The notes: generated by a model from the sequence alone, not told the origin. Shown: positions 7,059-19,405, counted from the first letter of the stretch. The stretch is 41,253 nucleotides of DNA from Streptomyces albospinus (GCF_014648695.1 NZ_BMRP01000017.1:1-41253), one strand, 5' to 3'. Program-made: numbers and translations.

Positions 7059-7765
7059 GCGCGGACGGCGCCCGGCCGCTCCCCCTCCGGCCGCTGCCGG
7101 TCGGCGCGCACGGACTGCTGATCGAACTGGACCGCGCCGAGGACGTCGAGGCGCTCCACGCCGAACTGCTGCGCCGCACCGCCGACGGCACCCTGCCCGC
7201 CGTCCGCGAGATCGTGCCGGCCGCCCGTACGGTCTTCCTCGACGGCCTCGCCGACCCCCGCGGGCTGATCGCCGAACTCGCCACCTGGCAGATCCCGCCG
7301 CTCACCACCGGCGACCGCCCCGCCGTCGAGCTCCCCATCCGCTACGACGGCCCGGACCTCGCCGACGTCGCCGCCCTCTGGGACGTCACCCCCGAGGACG
7401 TGGTACGGCTGCACTCCGGCACCGAGTTCCATGTCGCCTTCTGCGGATTCGCCCCCGGCTTCGGCTATCTGACGGGCCTTCCGGAGGCGCTGCACGTACC
7501 GCGCCGGGACACCCCGCGCACAAAGGTCCCGGTCGGCTCGGTCGGGCTCGCCGGCCCGTACACCGGGGTCTATCCGCGCTCCTCCCCCGGCGGCTGGCAG
7601 CTCATCGGCAGCACCGACGCCGCCCTGTGGGACCCGCGGCGCGAACCGGCGGCGCTGCTCGCACCCGGCACCCGCGTCCGCTTCGTCCCGCAGCCGGCCC
7701 ACCGGCAGGTGCCCGGACCGGCCGCCTCCGGGTCCGACCGTACGCACCGGGAGCCCGCCCGATGA
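7055..7765 (+). CDS. pxpB: 5-oxoprolinase subunit B (KipI/AHS1 family)
   Basis: A 236-residue protein of the KipI / allophanate hydrolase subunit 1-like family, the second subunit of PxpABC. Diagnostic blocks are HVAFCGFAPGFGYLTGLP around residues 125-145 and a later GSVGLAGPYTGVYP...GGWQLIG block. The start is GTG 7055, overlapping the pxpA stop, and the end overlaps the pxpC start (ATGA), so all three subunits are translationally coupled. The C-terminal 20 residues are hydrophilic and probably disordered. An annotation as kinase inhibitor KipI would be misleading in this context. Confidence 0.95.
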   Translation: MSADGARPLPLRPLPVGAHGLLIELDRAEDVEALHAELLRRTADGTLPAVREIVPAARTVFLDGLADPRGLIAELATWQIPPLTTGDRPAVELPIRYDGPDLADVAALWDVTPEDVVRLHSGTEFHVAFCGFAPGFGYLTGLPEALHVPRRDTPRTKVPVGSVGLAGPYTGVYPRSSPGGWQLIGSTDAALWDPRREPAALLAPGTRVRFVPQPAHRQVPGPAASGSDRTHREPAR

Positions 7766-8655
7766 CCGACCGCGCCTTGTCGGTCGTCCGGGCCGGTGCG
7801 CTCACCACGGTCCAGGACCTCGGCCGGCCCGGCCACGCCCACCTCGGTGTGCCGCGCGCCGGGGCCCTGGACGAGCCCGCGCACCGCCTCGCCAACCGCC
7901 TGGTCGGCAACCCCGAGCCGGCCGCCGCCCTGGAGACCACGCTCACCGGCTGCGCCGTCCGGCTCCGCGCCGCCACCACCGTCGCGGTCACCGGCGCCGC
8001 CTGCCCGGTGACGGTCGACGGCCGCCCCGCCCCCTGGGGCGCCCCGGTCCGCGTACCGGCCGGCGCCGTCCTGGACGCCGGGCCCGCCGCCCACGGACTG
8101 CGCTCCTACCTGGCGTTCGCCGGCGGCGTCGCCGCCGAGCCGGTGCTCGGCAGCCGCGCCACCGACCTGCTCTCCGGCCTGGGCCCCGACCCGCTCGCCG
8201 ACGGCGCGGTGCTTCCGCTGGGCCCGCCGCACGGCCCGCCGGCCGCCGTCGACGCCGTTCCGCACCCCGGCCCGGTGGCGGAACTGGTCCTGCCCTTCCT
8301 GCCCGGCCCGCGCGACGACTGGTTCACCGCCGCCGGACTGCGCACCCTCGCCACCGGCCGCTTCCGGGTCTCCGCGGCGAGCAACCGCATCGGGCTGCGC
8401 ACCGAAGGCACCCCCCTGGAGCGTGCCCGGGACGGTGAACTCCCCAGCGAGGGAATGCCGTTGGGTGCCCTCCAGGTCCCGCCCAACGGCCTGCCGGTGC
8501 TCTTTCTGCACGACCACCCCACGACCGGCGGCTATCCGGTCGTGGGCGTCGTCCCCGAGCGCTTTCTGGCCCCGGCGGCGCAGGCGGTACCGGGCACTCC
8601 GGTGCGCTTCGTCCGCATCTCCCGGCGCCCGGCCCCGGCAGCGCACTCCGGCTGA
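7762..8655 (+). CDS. pxpC: 5-oxoprolinase subunit C (KipA/AHS2, biotin-dependent carboxyltransferase-like)
   Basis: A 297-residue third subunit of PxpABC with the KipA/AHS2 fold. It shows AGALTTVQDLGRPGHAHLG near residue 11, GALDEPAHRLANRLVGN, SNRIGLRTEGTPLER at about 211-225, and GALQVPPNGLPVLFLHDHP near 235-253, all typical of the family. The ATG at 7762 overlaps the pxpB stop. It is the last gene of the pxp operon. Despite the automatic name, no biotin partner is present, and the family acts in ATP-driven lactam ring opening. Confidence 0.95.
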   Translation: MTDRALSVVRAGALTTVQDLGRPGHAHLGVPRAGALDEPAHRLANRLVGNPEPAAALETTLTGCAVRLRAATTVAVTGAACPVTVDGRPAPWGAPVRVPAGAVLDAGPAAHGLRSYLAFAGGVAAEPVLGSRATDLLSGLGPDPLADGAVLPLGPPHGPPAAVDAVPHPGPVAELVLPFLPGPRDDWFTAAGLRTLATGRFRVSAASNRIGLRTEGTPLERARDGELPSEGMPLGALQVPPNGLPVLFLHDHPTTGGYPVVGVVPERFLAPAAQAVPGTPVRFVRISRRPAPAAHSG

Positions 8656-8776
8656 CACCGGAGCGCACCGCCCGGCCCAAGTGCGCTTCGTGCACCCGCC
8701 GTTCACGCCCGGCACCCCACCTCCCCGCGCGTCGCCCGCACCACAGAGGGGAACGGTCGGTAGCGGATCAACCGCA

Positions 8777-8810
8777 CCGAGTGACCAACTCGGGCTTCCG
8801 CACGGAAGGA
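8777..8810 (+). promoter_or_regulatory. Two leader hairpins, the second covering the ribosome binding site
   Basis: CCGAGT-GACCA-ACTCGG (8777-8793) and CTTCC-GCAC-GGAAG (8795-8808) are adjacent perfect inverted repeats just before the small secreted protein. The right arm of the second contains most of the only good Shine-Dalgarno sequence, GGAAGGA (8804-8810), so folding would hide it. The rest of the 8656-8821 gap has no other gene. Confidence 0.4.
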
Positions 8811-8821
8811 ACCACGACCAC

Positions 8822-9103
8822 ATGCGCCTCGTCCCACGCCTCGCCGCCGCGCTCAGCGGTCTCGCCCTCGCCCTCGGCGGCGCCGTGGCCGCCGCCCCGG
8901 CCGCCCACGCGACCCCGCAAGCCTGCTTCTACGGCCTTCTGGAACAGCACCCCGGAGCCGATGAGGAGGTGGCCGAACGAGCCTGCCTCCGCGGCGCCGA
9001 GGGCGGCCACGAGAACCTGCGGGCCTGCTACTTCGAGCTGCGGCGGGACGACGTCCCCGCGGTGATCGCCTACGAGGCGTGCCGCCGCGCGGCAGAGGAG
9101 TAG
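8822..9103 (+). CDS. Small secreted cysteine-containing protein
   Basis: A 93-residue protein with a clear Sec signal peptide (basic MRLVPR, alanine/leucine-rich core, AHA cleavage site near residue 30). The mature part is about 63 residues, acidic, with four cysteines in ACFYG, ACLRG, ACYFEL and EACRR contexts. Three of them share an A-C-(F/L/Y) pattern about 20 residues apart, hinting at an internally repeated helical hairpin held by two disulfides. The ATG at 8822 follows GGAAGGA at a rather long spacing of 11 nt. It has its own leader and a strong terminator, so it is probably monocistronic. No known family recognised; similar small secreted proteins of unknown role are common in streptomycetes. 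Confidence 0.8.
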   Translation: MRLVPRLAAALSGLALALGGAVAAAPAAHATPQACFYGLLEQHPGADEEVAERACLRGAEGGHENLRACYFELRRDDVPAVIAYEACRRAAEE

Positions 9104-9121
9104 CCGGGGGCATGCCTCGAT

Positions 9122-9161
9122 GCGCCCGGCCGTGGACCCCTCCGAGTCCGCGGCCGGGCGC
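9122..9161. terminator. Bidirectional terminator
   Basis: An 11-bp perfect stem (GCGCCCGGCCG 9122-9132 / CGGCCGGGCGC 9151-9161) is extended inside by GGAC/GTCC. It fills the 61-nt gap between the convergent stops of the secreted protein and oplAH, so it can serve both. Confidence 0.8.
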
Positions 9162-9164
9162 CGG

Positions 9165-12784
<3,620 letters not shown>

Positions 12785-12788
<4 letters not shown>

Positions 12789-13654
12789 CCCGCCATTGTC
12801 GCAGCGCCCTTCGGGTCGGCCAGGGCGGCGAGCGCGGTACGCGTGGCGCGGTCGGCAGCGGCGTCCAGCAACCGCCCGGATCCGGCCAGCCCGTAGCGGC
12901 ACTCCTGCACGGCCAGCGCGAGCAGACCGGGCAGCAGGTCGGTGCAGCGGTCGGCCACCCACCGGGTGCCGCGGGTCGCCATCCACACCGCGGAACCGGT
13001 ACGGGTGGGCGGCGGACCGTCCAGGTCGAGCGCGGGCGGCGGCCCGGCGGCGAGCCCCCGCTCGACGAGGGCGGCGTGGAAGCCTCGGGCCAGCAGCCGG
13101 TGGCCGCGCTCGCTGGGGTGCAGCCGGTCGACGCTCCAGGACGCCCGGTCGGCCACCCAGCTGTGGTCGGCGAGATGCAGATGGACGCCCCCGTAGCGCG
13201 CCGACACCGCATGGACGACGGTGTTCACCGCCCGCATCCGGCGCGCCAGCGGCCGGGCCAGCGGTCCGGGCAGCCCGAGCATCCGCCCGGGGTCGGGCAG
13301 GCATGCGGTCAGCACCACGGCCCCGTCGGCGCTCAGCGCGCCGTGCGCGTGATCCAGCGCGGCGGCCACCCGCTCGATGGTGAACGCGGCCCGCAGGGTG
13401 TCGTTCGCCCCGACCACCAGGGACACCAGCCGCGGCGCCAGCGCCCGCGCCGCGGGCAGCTGCCGCTCCGCCACATCGCCCGCCAGCGCGCCGCTCCGCG
13501 CCAGATTCACCAGTTCCAGGTCCCCGGTCCGCTCCCCCACCGCATCGGCCAGCAATGCCGCCCAGCCCCGCCAGCCGCCCCCGGCCACCGGGTCCCCCAG
13601 CCCCTCGGTCAGGGAATCCCCCAGCGCGACGAACCGCGGCGCCGCCACCGTCAC
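12785..13654 (-). CDS. SGNH/GDSL-family hydrolase
   Basis: A 289-residue SGNH hydrolase. Block I is FVALGDSLTEG with nucleophile Ser14, block III is VVGANDT, and block V is VDRLHPSERGH with the catalytic Asp and His. There is no signal peptide, so it acts in the cytosol or at the inner membrane face. The fold ends near residue 205; the last 80 or so residues form a helical tail (WVADRCTDLLPGLLALAVQ) of unknown role. Two tandem GTG codons are available; 13654 gives a GTGA overlap with the upstream glycosyltransferase stop. The end overlaps oplAH. An esterase acting on the product of the two glycosyltransferases, for example deacylating a glycolipid, is plausible but inferred. Confidence 0.88.
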
Positions 13655-14895
13655 CACCCGCCCCGGGGCCCGACCGGGCGCGGAACGACCGGACCGGCGG
13701 CCGGAATTGACGGTCCCTCGCTCACCGGCGGCGCATCGTGGGCCGCCAGGAACGCCGCCACCGCCGGCCGCCACCCATACCCCTCGGCGCGCCGCCGGGC
13801 GGCGTCCCTGCGTATCTCCTCGGGCCGCGCCAGCACCCGCTGCACCGCGTCCGCGAAGGACGGGCCGTCGTCCAGCGCCGTGTCGCCGCCACCGTCCACC
13901 AGCCCGGCCAGCGCCGAGGCCGCGCTCGCGACCACCGGCGTCCCGCAGGCCAGCGCCTCCAGCGCCGCCAGCCCGAACGTCTCGGCCGGCCCGGGCGCCA
14001 GCACCAGGTCGGCGCTCGCCTGGAGCCCGGCCAGCCGCTCCCGGTCGCCGAGATGCCCCAGGAACGCCACCGGCAGCCGCTCGGCCCGCGCCCGCGCCTC
14101 CAGCCGCGCCCGCAGCGGCCCCTCGCCGGCCACCACCAGCGCCGCGTCCACGCCGCGCCGCCGCAGCTCCGCCAGTGCCTCCAGCGCCCGTCCGGGCCGC
14201 TTCTCCTGCGACAGCCGGGAGCACATCAGCAGCAGCACCGCCGCCCGCCCCGCGTACCGGCTGCGCAGCCCTGCGCTCCGGCAGTCCGGGTGCCACACGG
14301 CGAGATCGACCCCGAGCGGCGCCCGCACCACGTTCCGCGCCCCGACCCGGGTGAACTCCGCCGCCGCCCACTCGGTGGTGCACACCACCCGGCTGTAGGC
14401 GTACGCGGTCCGCCGGTTGAGCCGGTCCGCGGCGGTACGGGCCGCCAGGGTGGGCACCCCCCACGTACGCAGCACCCCGTCCACACTCTCGTGCGAGACC
14501 ATCACCGCGGGGACCCGGGCCCGCCGCGCCCATTCCCCCGTCCAGCGCAGCGTCGTCCGGTCGGAGACCTCCAGCCGGTCGGGGGCCAGCGCCTCCAGCA
14601 GCTGCCGCAGCCGGGGGCGGTCGGTCAGCACCCGGTAGCCGCCGGTGCCCGGCACCTCCGGGCCGGGGAGGGTGATCACCCGCCCCTGCGCGGTGTGTTC
14701 GTCCCGCGCCCCCGCGCCGCCCACCGCCTCGGGCGGGCCCGGCACGATGAGCACCGGTTCGTGGCCGGCGGCCCGGTAGCCGGCGCCGAGCTCGCGCAGC
14801 GCGGTGCGCAGGCCGCCGGAGGCCGGCGTGACGAAGTTGGCGATCCGTACGATCCGCAGGCCCCGCGCGGCGTCCCGGTCCCGGCGCCCGCTCAT
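13651..14895 (-). CDS. GT4-type glycosyltransferase
   Basis: A 414-residue GT-B glycosyltransferase. The N-terminal Rossmann domain opens with IVRIANFVTPASGGLRTAL. The C-terminal domain starts with LLMCSRLSQEKRPGRALEAL, and the GT4 E-x7-E motif is AETFGLAALEALACGTPVV. A proline-rich tail of about 25 residues ends the protein. Donor and acceptor cannot be read, but the arrangement resembles GDP-mannose-dependent alpha-mannosyltransferases of the MgtA/PimB group in actinobacteria. The start ATG at 14895 overlaps the previous glycosyltransferase stop (ATGA), and its own stop overlaps the SGNH start. Acting after the first glycosyltransferase on a lipid-linked glycan is inference. Confidence 0.9.
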   Translation of the reverse strand: MSGRRDRDAARGLRIVRIANFVTPASGGLRTALRELGAGYRAAGHEPVLIVPGPPEAVGGAGARDEHTAQGRVITLPGPEVPGTGGYRVLTDRPRLRQLLEALAPDRLEVSDRTTLRWTGEWARRARVPAVMVSHESVDGVLRTWGVPTLAARTAADRLNRRTAYAYSRVVCTTEWAAAEFTRVGARNVVRAPLGVDLAVWHPDCRSAGLRSRYAGRAAVLLLMCSRLSQEKRPGRALEALAELRRRGVDAALVVAGEGPLRARLEARARAERLPVAFLGHLGDRERLAGLQASADLVLAPGPAETFGLAALEALACGTPVVASAASALAGLVDGGGDTALDDGPSFADAVQRVLARPEEIRRDAARRRAEGYGWRPAVAAFLAAHDAPPVSEGPSIPAAGPVVPRPVGPRGGW

Positions 14896-16025
14896 ACCGC
14901 CACCGCCGTCCGGTCGGCGAGCACGTCGTCGTAGTGGCCCAGCAGTTGGTCGCCGACCGCCTGCCAGGTGCGGTCCGCCACCGCCCGCCGGCCGGCCGCG
15001 CCGTAGCGCACCCGCAGTTCGGCGCTGTTGCCGAGCAGCCGCACGGCGTCCCGTACGGCACCGCCGTCGCCCGGTGGCACCAGCAGGCCCGTACCGCCGT
15101 GGTCGACCAGATCCAGCGGTCCGCCGGCGCTCGGCGCGACCACCGGCACACCGGACGCCATCGCCTCCTGCACCGTCTGGCAGAAGGTCTCGTACGGCCC
15201 GGTGTGCACGAACACGTCCAGCGAGGCGTACAGCCGGGCCAGTTCATCGCCCGTCCGCCGCCCCAGGAACCGCACCTCCGGCAGCTGCGCCCGCAGCCCG
15301 GCGGCGCTCGGCCCCTCGCCGATCACCACCGTCCGCACACCGGGCAGCCGCGACGTCTCGGCCAGCAGCCGGACGTCCTTCTCCGGTGCCAGCCGCCCCA
15401 CGTACCCCACCAGCAGTTCCCGCCCGGCGAGCAGCGAACTGCGCAGCACCGCGTCCCGCCTGCCGGGATCGAACCGCTCCGAGTCGACCCCGCGCGGCCA
15501 CAGCCGCACCCGCGGCACCCCGTGGTCGGTCAGATCCCGTAGCGCCGAACTGGACGGTGCGAGCGTGAGATCGGCGGCGGCGTGCACCGCCCGGATCCGC
15601 CGCCAGGCCGTCGCCCCGCCACGCCCCAGATACGTACGGGCATACCGCCCCATATCGGTCTGGTACACCGCGACCGCCGGCACCCGCCGCCGCGCCGCCG
15701 CCGCCATCCCCCGTGCACCGAGGACGAACGGACTGGCCAGGTGCACGAGATCGGGCCGGTGCCCGGCCAGCGCCGCGGACAGCCGCCGCCCCGGCAGCGC
15801 GATCCGCACCTGCGGATACCCGGGCAACGGCATCGACGGCACCCGCACCACAGGGCACGGGCTCTCGTACCCGTACGAACCGGCGGCCGGAGCGGAGCCA
15901 CCGAGCGGCGCGATGACCAGCGGCTCGTGCCCGCGCCGGACCAGATGCCGGGCGGTTTCCAGGGCGCAGTGTGCGACGCCGTTGACATCGGGCGGGAAGG
16001 ATTCGGTGACGATGACGACACGCAT
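14892..16025 (-). CDS. GT4-type glycosyltransferase, MgtA-like
   Basis: A 377-residue GT-B enzyme beginning MRVVIVTESFPPDVNGVAHC, a typical opening of the MgtA-like alpha-mannosyltransferases. The acceptor domain contains LVHLASPFVLGARGM and a YQTDMGRYARTYLG stretch. The donor domain has VGYVGRLAPEKDVRLLAE and the E-x7-E motif YETFCQTVQEAMASGVPVV. An in-frame GTG at 16040 would add five residues, but it lies inside a 21-nt palindrome; ATG 16025 matches the usual family start. No clear Shine-Dalgarno precedes either, so leaderless or short-leader translation is possible. It is the first gene of a four-gene coupled operon with a second glycosyltransferase, an SGNH hydrolase and oplAH. Confidence 0.9.
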   Translation of the reverse strand: MRVVIVTESFPPDVNGVAHCALETARHLVRRGHEPLVIAPLGGSAPAAGSYGYESPCPVVRVPSMPLPGYPQVRIALPGRRLSAALAGHRPDLVHLASPFVLGARGMAAAARRRVPAVAVYQTDMGRYARTYLGRGGATAWRRIRAVHAAADLTLAPSSSALRDLTDHGVPRVRLWPRGVDSERFDPGRRDAVLRSSLLAGRELLVGYVGRLAPEKDVRLLAETSRLPGVRTVVIGEGPSAAGLRAQLPEVRFLGRRTGDELARLYASLDVFVHTGPYETFCQTVQEAMASGVPVVAPSAGGPLDLVDHGGTGLLVPPGDGGAVRDAVRLLGNSAELRVRYGAAGRRAVADRTWQAVGDQLLGHYDDVLADRTAVAV

Positions 16026-16034
16026 ACCGCTGTT

Positions 16035-16055
16035 GTCCACGCACCGTGCGTGGAC
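16035..16055. promoter_or_regulatory. Perfect 10-1-10 palindrome at the start of the glycosyltransferase operon
   Basis: GTCCACGCAC, one central base, then GTGCGTGGAC form a perfect inverted repeat 10 nt before the ATG at 16025. Such length and symmetry with a single-base centre is much better explained as a regulator operator than as a hairpin. It is likely to control the whole glycosyltransferase-SGNH-oplAH operon. The rest of 16056-16183 shows nothing further. Confidence 0.6.
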
Positions 16056-16183
16056 CGGACCAAGGGGATCTTTCCAACCGGCGAACGTCCCATGAGCGTT
16101 CCCCCGCGGGCGCCACGGTGCCGCCCGGCCGCCCGTACCCCGCTACAGGAGAACAGCGGCTGCCGGTCGCCTTCGCACGCCGC

Positions 16184-17608
16184 TCACACCGCCGACGCGT
16201 CCGGGCCGAAGCGGCTGCGGACGGCCGTCTGGACCTCGGCCTCCTCGGCCGGGTCGGCGGCCAGGCGGCGGAGCTGCTCGACGACCCGGTCGTCGCCGGT
16301 GGCGGCGTGCCGGGCGGCCAGTTCGCGGGTGGTCTCCTCGCAGTCCCACAGGCACTCGACGGCGAAACCGGCCGCGAAACCCGGGTCGGTGACGGCGAGC
16401 GCGCCGGCGGCCCGGCCACGGAGGTGGGACGAGGAGGTCTCGCGGTAGACGTGGCGCAGCACGGGGGCCGCGCAGGCGACGCCGAGGCGGCCGGCGCCGT
16501 CGACCAGCTCCCAGAGCCCGGACGCGTCCGGCCCCTCCTCCCGCACCGTACGGCGCAGTGCGGCCAGCACCAGCTCGGTGTCGCGCCGGGCGCCGCGCCG
16601 GGCCAGCATCGCGGCGGCGGAGGCGCCCAGCCGGTCCGCCCGCGCGGCCCAGACCCGGGCCCGCTCGACGGCGGCCACACTGCGCATCCGCTCGTACGAG
16701 GCGAGCGCCGCGGCGGTCAGCTGCTCGGAGGCCAGCGGATCGGCGACCGCGGCCTCGATGAGATCGAGGACCTCCCGGTCGCCGCGCTCGGCGAGGTGGT
16801 GAAGGACTGCGGCGCGCGCCGTGTCCGGTCCGGTGCGCGCCGCGCGCAGCAGTTCGGGGCGGTCCTCCGGTCCGGCGACGGCGCTCAGGCAGCGGGCGGC
16901 GGCGATGTGCCGGTGCTCCCCGTGGCGCGGGTCCAGCTCCTCCTGGGCCCAGTCCAGAACCTCGGTGACGCTCCAGCCGGGCCGCGGCCCGCGGGGCCGC
17001 AGCTGCCGCTGCCAGCGGTCGAAGGAGCCCTGCTCCCCGGCGGCGGTCAGCCGTGCGCCGTACCGGGGGTCCTCGGCCCACAGCCGCCAGGGCCGGGGTT
17101 CGAAGGCATCGCGGACGGCGGCGGCCAGCTCGGCCGCGCCCTCCTCGGTCTCGGGAAAGCGCGCCAGGACGGCGGGCGCCAGGGTCATCAGCCCGGCGTC
17201 GTCGTCACGCAGCGCGAGCTCGTCCAGGGCCCAGCGCCAGTTGCTGCCGGCCGCGGCGTAGCTGCGCAGCAGCAGCCGGGCCGCGTCCCTGCCGTACGCG
17301 GCGAGGTGGCCGAGGACGGAGAGGGCGAGGCCGGTGCGCTCCTCGCCGGTGTCGGTGAGGTCGTCGGGGTGGAAGAGGTGGCGTTCGATCTCTTCGAGCC
17401 CGCCGTCGAGCTGCATGTAGAGGCGCGCGTAGTAGAGCGAGCGGTTCTCGACCTGCCAGTCGCGGCGGGGGTCGCGCAGCACGCTGTCGTTGAGTGCCGC
17501 GAGCGCCTCGGCCCGCGGCGCCGCGAGGGCATGCAGGGTCCCGTCGCCGCGGCCTCGCTGGAGGAGGCCGAGCAGGGTGCCACTGGGCGCTATGTCTGGA
17601 TCGAACAT
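16184..17608 (-). CDS. HEAT-repeat-like protein
   Basis: A 474-residue, all-helical, alanine- and arginine-rich protein without signal peptide or membrane segment. Its C-terminal half repeats about 30-residue helical pairs (for example ARAAVLHHLAERGDREVLDL and AAGALAVTDPGFAAGFAVE) as in HEAT or armadillo-like scaffolds. The N-terminal half is also helical, with conserved-looking RDWQVENRSLYYARLYM. A later start (17608, MFDPDIAPSG) is preferred over 17665 because the intervening codons have relaxed third positions. No clear ribosome site is present at either. It is divergent from the PAS-SpoIIE gene across a 313-bp region with two palindromes. Function unknown; protein-binding scaffold is the general expectation. 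Confidence 0.75.
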   Translation of the reverse strand: MFDPDIAPSGTLLGLLQRGRGDGTLHALAAPRAEALAALNDSVLRDPRRDWQVENRSLYYARLYMQLDGGLEEIERHLFHPDDLTDTGEERTGLALSVLGHLAAYGRDAARLLLRSYAAAGSNWRWALDELALRDDDAGLMTLAPAVLARFPETEEGAAELAAAVRDAFEPRPWRLWAEDPRYGARLTAAGEQGSFDRWQRQLRPRGPRPGWSVTEVLDWAQEELDPRHGEHRHIAAARCLSAVAGPEDRPELLRAARTGPDTARAAVLHHLAERGDREVLDLIEAAVADPLASEQLTAAALASYERMRSVAAVERARVWAARADRLGASAAAMLARRGARRDTELVLAALRRTVREEGPDASGLWELVDGAGRLGVACAAPVLRHVYRETSSSHLRGRAAGALAVTDPGFAAGFAVECLWDCEETTRELAARHAATGDDRVVEQLRRLAADPAEEAEVQTAVRSRFGPDASAV

Positions 17609-17774
17609 GAAGTCAGCATCCGGTGCGGGGGACAGGCTGGCAACGGGATTTCCGCTGACCGGCATTCTTGCCGGTGACTGCGGGCCTTAAGCGTCGTTCC
17701 CACCGTGGATCGGCGGGGTAGACAGCTGTACGGCGGCCCGCAGCCTAGCGTGGAAGCTGGGATTCCGCAGATTC

Positions 17775-17813
17775 GGCAGCGGCTGCCACAGGGAGGCCGT
17801 TGGCATATGCCAA
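17775..17813. promoter_or_regulatory. Two palindromes in a divergent promoter region
   Basis: GGCAGC-G-GCTGCC (17775-17787) and the perfect 14-nt TTGGCATATGCCAA (17800-17813) lie 25 bp apart centre to centre, between the HEAT-like gene and the PAS-SpoIIE gene. A further TGCCAAA half-site follows at about 17836. The A/T-centred palindrome stands out in this GC-rich DNA. The 17609-17921 gap contains no gene. Confidence 0.5.
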
Positions 17814-17921
17814 GTGCACCACCGTATCGGGTAATGCCAAATCCCTTACGGACGGTCGCAGCCTGTGCAAGAGTCGTTACCGGCCCACACGACCCGGCGC
17901 CGCCTGATCACGGAGTACGTC

Positions 17922-19394
17922 ATGCCGCCCCCTCTCTTCGCGGATCACCCAGCCGATCGGACCCCCGAGCGCGACGCGGTCGAGGCACTTATCTCGCAGG
18001 CCCGCAGCCTGCGCGGTGGTCTCGACGCGGTGCGCAGAGAGTCCTCGGTGGCGGCTGATCTCGCCGCCGACCCGCAGCTTCGCTGGCACCGGGCGCTGTG
18101 CGACCTCGCCGTCCACCACCTTGACGACCTCGACGGTCATCTCGATCAGCTCAAAGAGGGCCTGCCTCCCGAGATCGTGGAGGAGCCGGAGCCGGAGCCG
18201 CATGCAGAGCTGCCGGTGGCCCCGCCCGAGCCGGTCGCCCATGAGCGCGGCGCACTGCTGCGCCGGGTGGGCAGCGCCGAGTGGAATCTGCTCACCGACG
18301 AGGTGACCTGGTCCGACGAGCTCTTCGCGATGTTCGGCCGGGATCCGTCCGACGGCCCGCTGACCCTTGACGAGCTGCCGTCCCTGGTGCACACCGACGA
18401 CCAGGAGTCACTCGCCGTGATGGTCACGGACTGCCTGGTGGACGGCCGGCCGATCGACGGCGAATTCCGCATCGTGCGCGCCGACGCCGGCGTCCGCACG
18501 GTGCACATGGTGGGCGAGCCGGTGCTCGACGCCGACGGCAGTACGGCCTGTATGTGGGCCGTCCTCCGGGACGTCAGCGAGCTGCGCCGCAGCCAGATGG
18601 CGGTCAGCGAGACCCGTGACTCGCTCCAGCGCCAGCGGCATGTCGCGCAGACCGAGCACCGGCTTGCGGTCGAGCTGCAGGAAGCCGTGCTGCCGCCATG
18701 GCGCGGCTCCCTGCGGTTCCCGCAAGGCGGTCCGGTCACCCTCGACCTGGCCGGGCGCTATCTGCCGGCCGGGACGTCCGCCCTGATCGGCGGCGACTGG
18801 TACGACGCGCTGCAACTCCCCGACGGCACGACCCTGTTGAGCGTCGGCGACCTCACCGGGCACGGCGTCGCCGCGACGTCCGGAATGGCGATGGTGCTCG
18901 GCGCGCTGCGCGGGATGGCCGTCGCGGGCCACCGGCCCGGGCCGTTGATGGGCTTTCTCAACCAGCTGCTGGACACCGCCGCCCAGCCGGCGCTGGGCAG
19001 CGCGGTGTGCTGCCGGTTCGACCCCGCGACGCGCACGCTGGAGTGGGCCCAGGCCGGGCACCCCGCACCGCTGCTCTTCCGCGGCGGCACGGGGCGCGCG
19101 CTCGACCCGCCCGAGGGCGTCCTGCTCGGGGCCACCTCAGGTGCGGCCTACGCCCAGCACACCGAACAGCTGGAGCCCGGCGATCTGCTCGTCCTGCACA
19201 CCGACGGCCTCGCGCCGCGCCGCGCCCACGGCCCGGACAGTGCCCATGAGGGTGCCGCACAACTGCTGGCCCTGGCACCGCGGTTCGGCACGGCCCGCAG
19301 CGCGCAGGACAGCGTCCGTGTCGTGGTCGAGGAGTTCGGCAGCACCGAGCGCGAGGACGACGCGTGTGTGCTGATCGCCAGGGTCGGTGGCTGA
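17922..19394 (+). CDS. PAS domain-containing PP2C/SpoIIE-type serine phosphatase
   Basis: A 490-residue cytosolic signalling protein. An N-terminal helical part with an acidic Glu-Pro linker (about 85-105) leads into a PAS_3-like fold at about 115-222 (WNLLTDEVTWSDELFAMFG, GEFRIVRADAGVR, WAVLRDVSELR). A helical linker (TEHRLAVELQEAVLP) then precedes a SpoIIE phosphatase domain at about 270-490, with GGDWYDA (290-296), VGDLTGHGVAA, LLVLHTDGL and DDACVLIAR carrying the metal-binding aspartates. No HATPase kinase domain is attached. ATG 17922 has GGAG 7 nt upstream and is preferred to ATG 17865. Such proteins typically dephosphorylate anti-anti-sigma factors in partner-switching networks. The specific partner is unknown. 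Confidence 0.92.
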   Translation: MPPPLFADHPADRTPERDAVEALISQARSLRGGLDAVRRESSVAADLAADPQLRWHRALCDLAVHHLDDLDGHLDQLKEGLPPEIVEEPEPEPHAELPVAPPEPVAHERGALLRRVGSAEWNLLTDEVTWSDELFAMFGRDPSDGPLTLDELPSLVHTDDQESLAVMVTDCLVDGRPIDGEFRIVRADAGVRTVHMVGEPVLDADGSTACMWAVLRDVSELRRSQMAVSETRDSLQRQRHVAQTEHRLAVELQEAVLPPWRGSLRFPQGGPVTLDLAGRYLPAGTSALIGGDWYDALQLPDGTTLLSVGDLTGHGVAATSGMAMVLGALRGMAVAGHRPGPLMGFLNQLLDTAAQPALGSAVCCRFDPATRTLEWAQAGHPAPLLFRGGTGRALDPPEGVLLGATSGAAYAQHTEQLEPGDLLVLHTDGLAPRRAHGPDSAHEGAAQLLALAPRFGTARSAQDSVRVVVEEFGSTEREDDACVLIARVGG

Positions 19395-19405
19395 CGCGCG
19401 GCGCG

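Noticed and set aside
7055..8655. KipI/KipA sporulation kinase inhibitor or allophanate hydrolase
   Set aside because: Adjacent pxpA, pcp and DUF969/DUF979 genes identify the pair as 5-oxoprolinase subunits.
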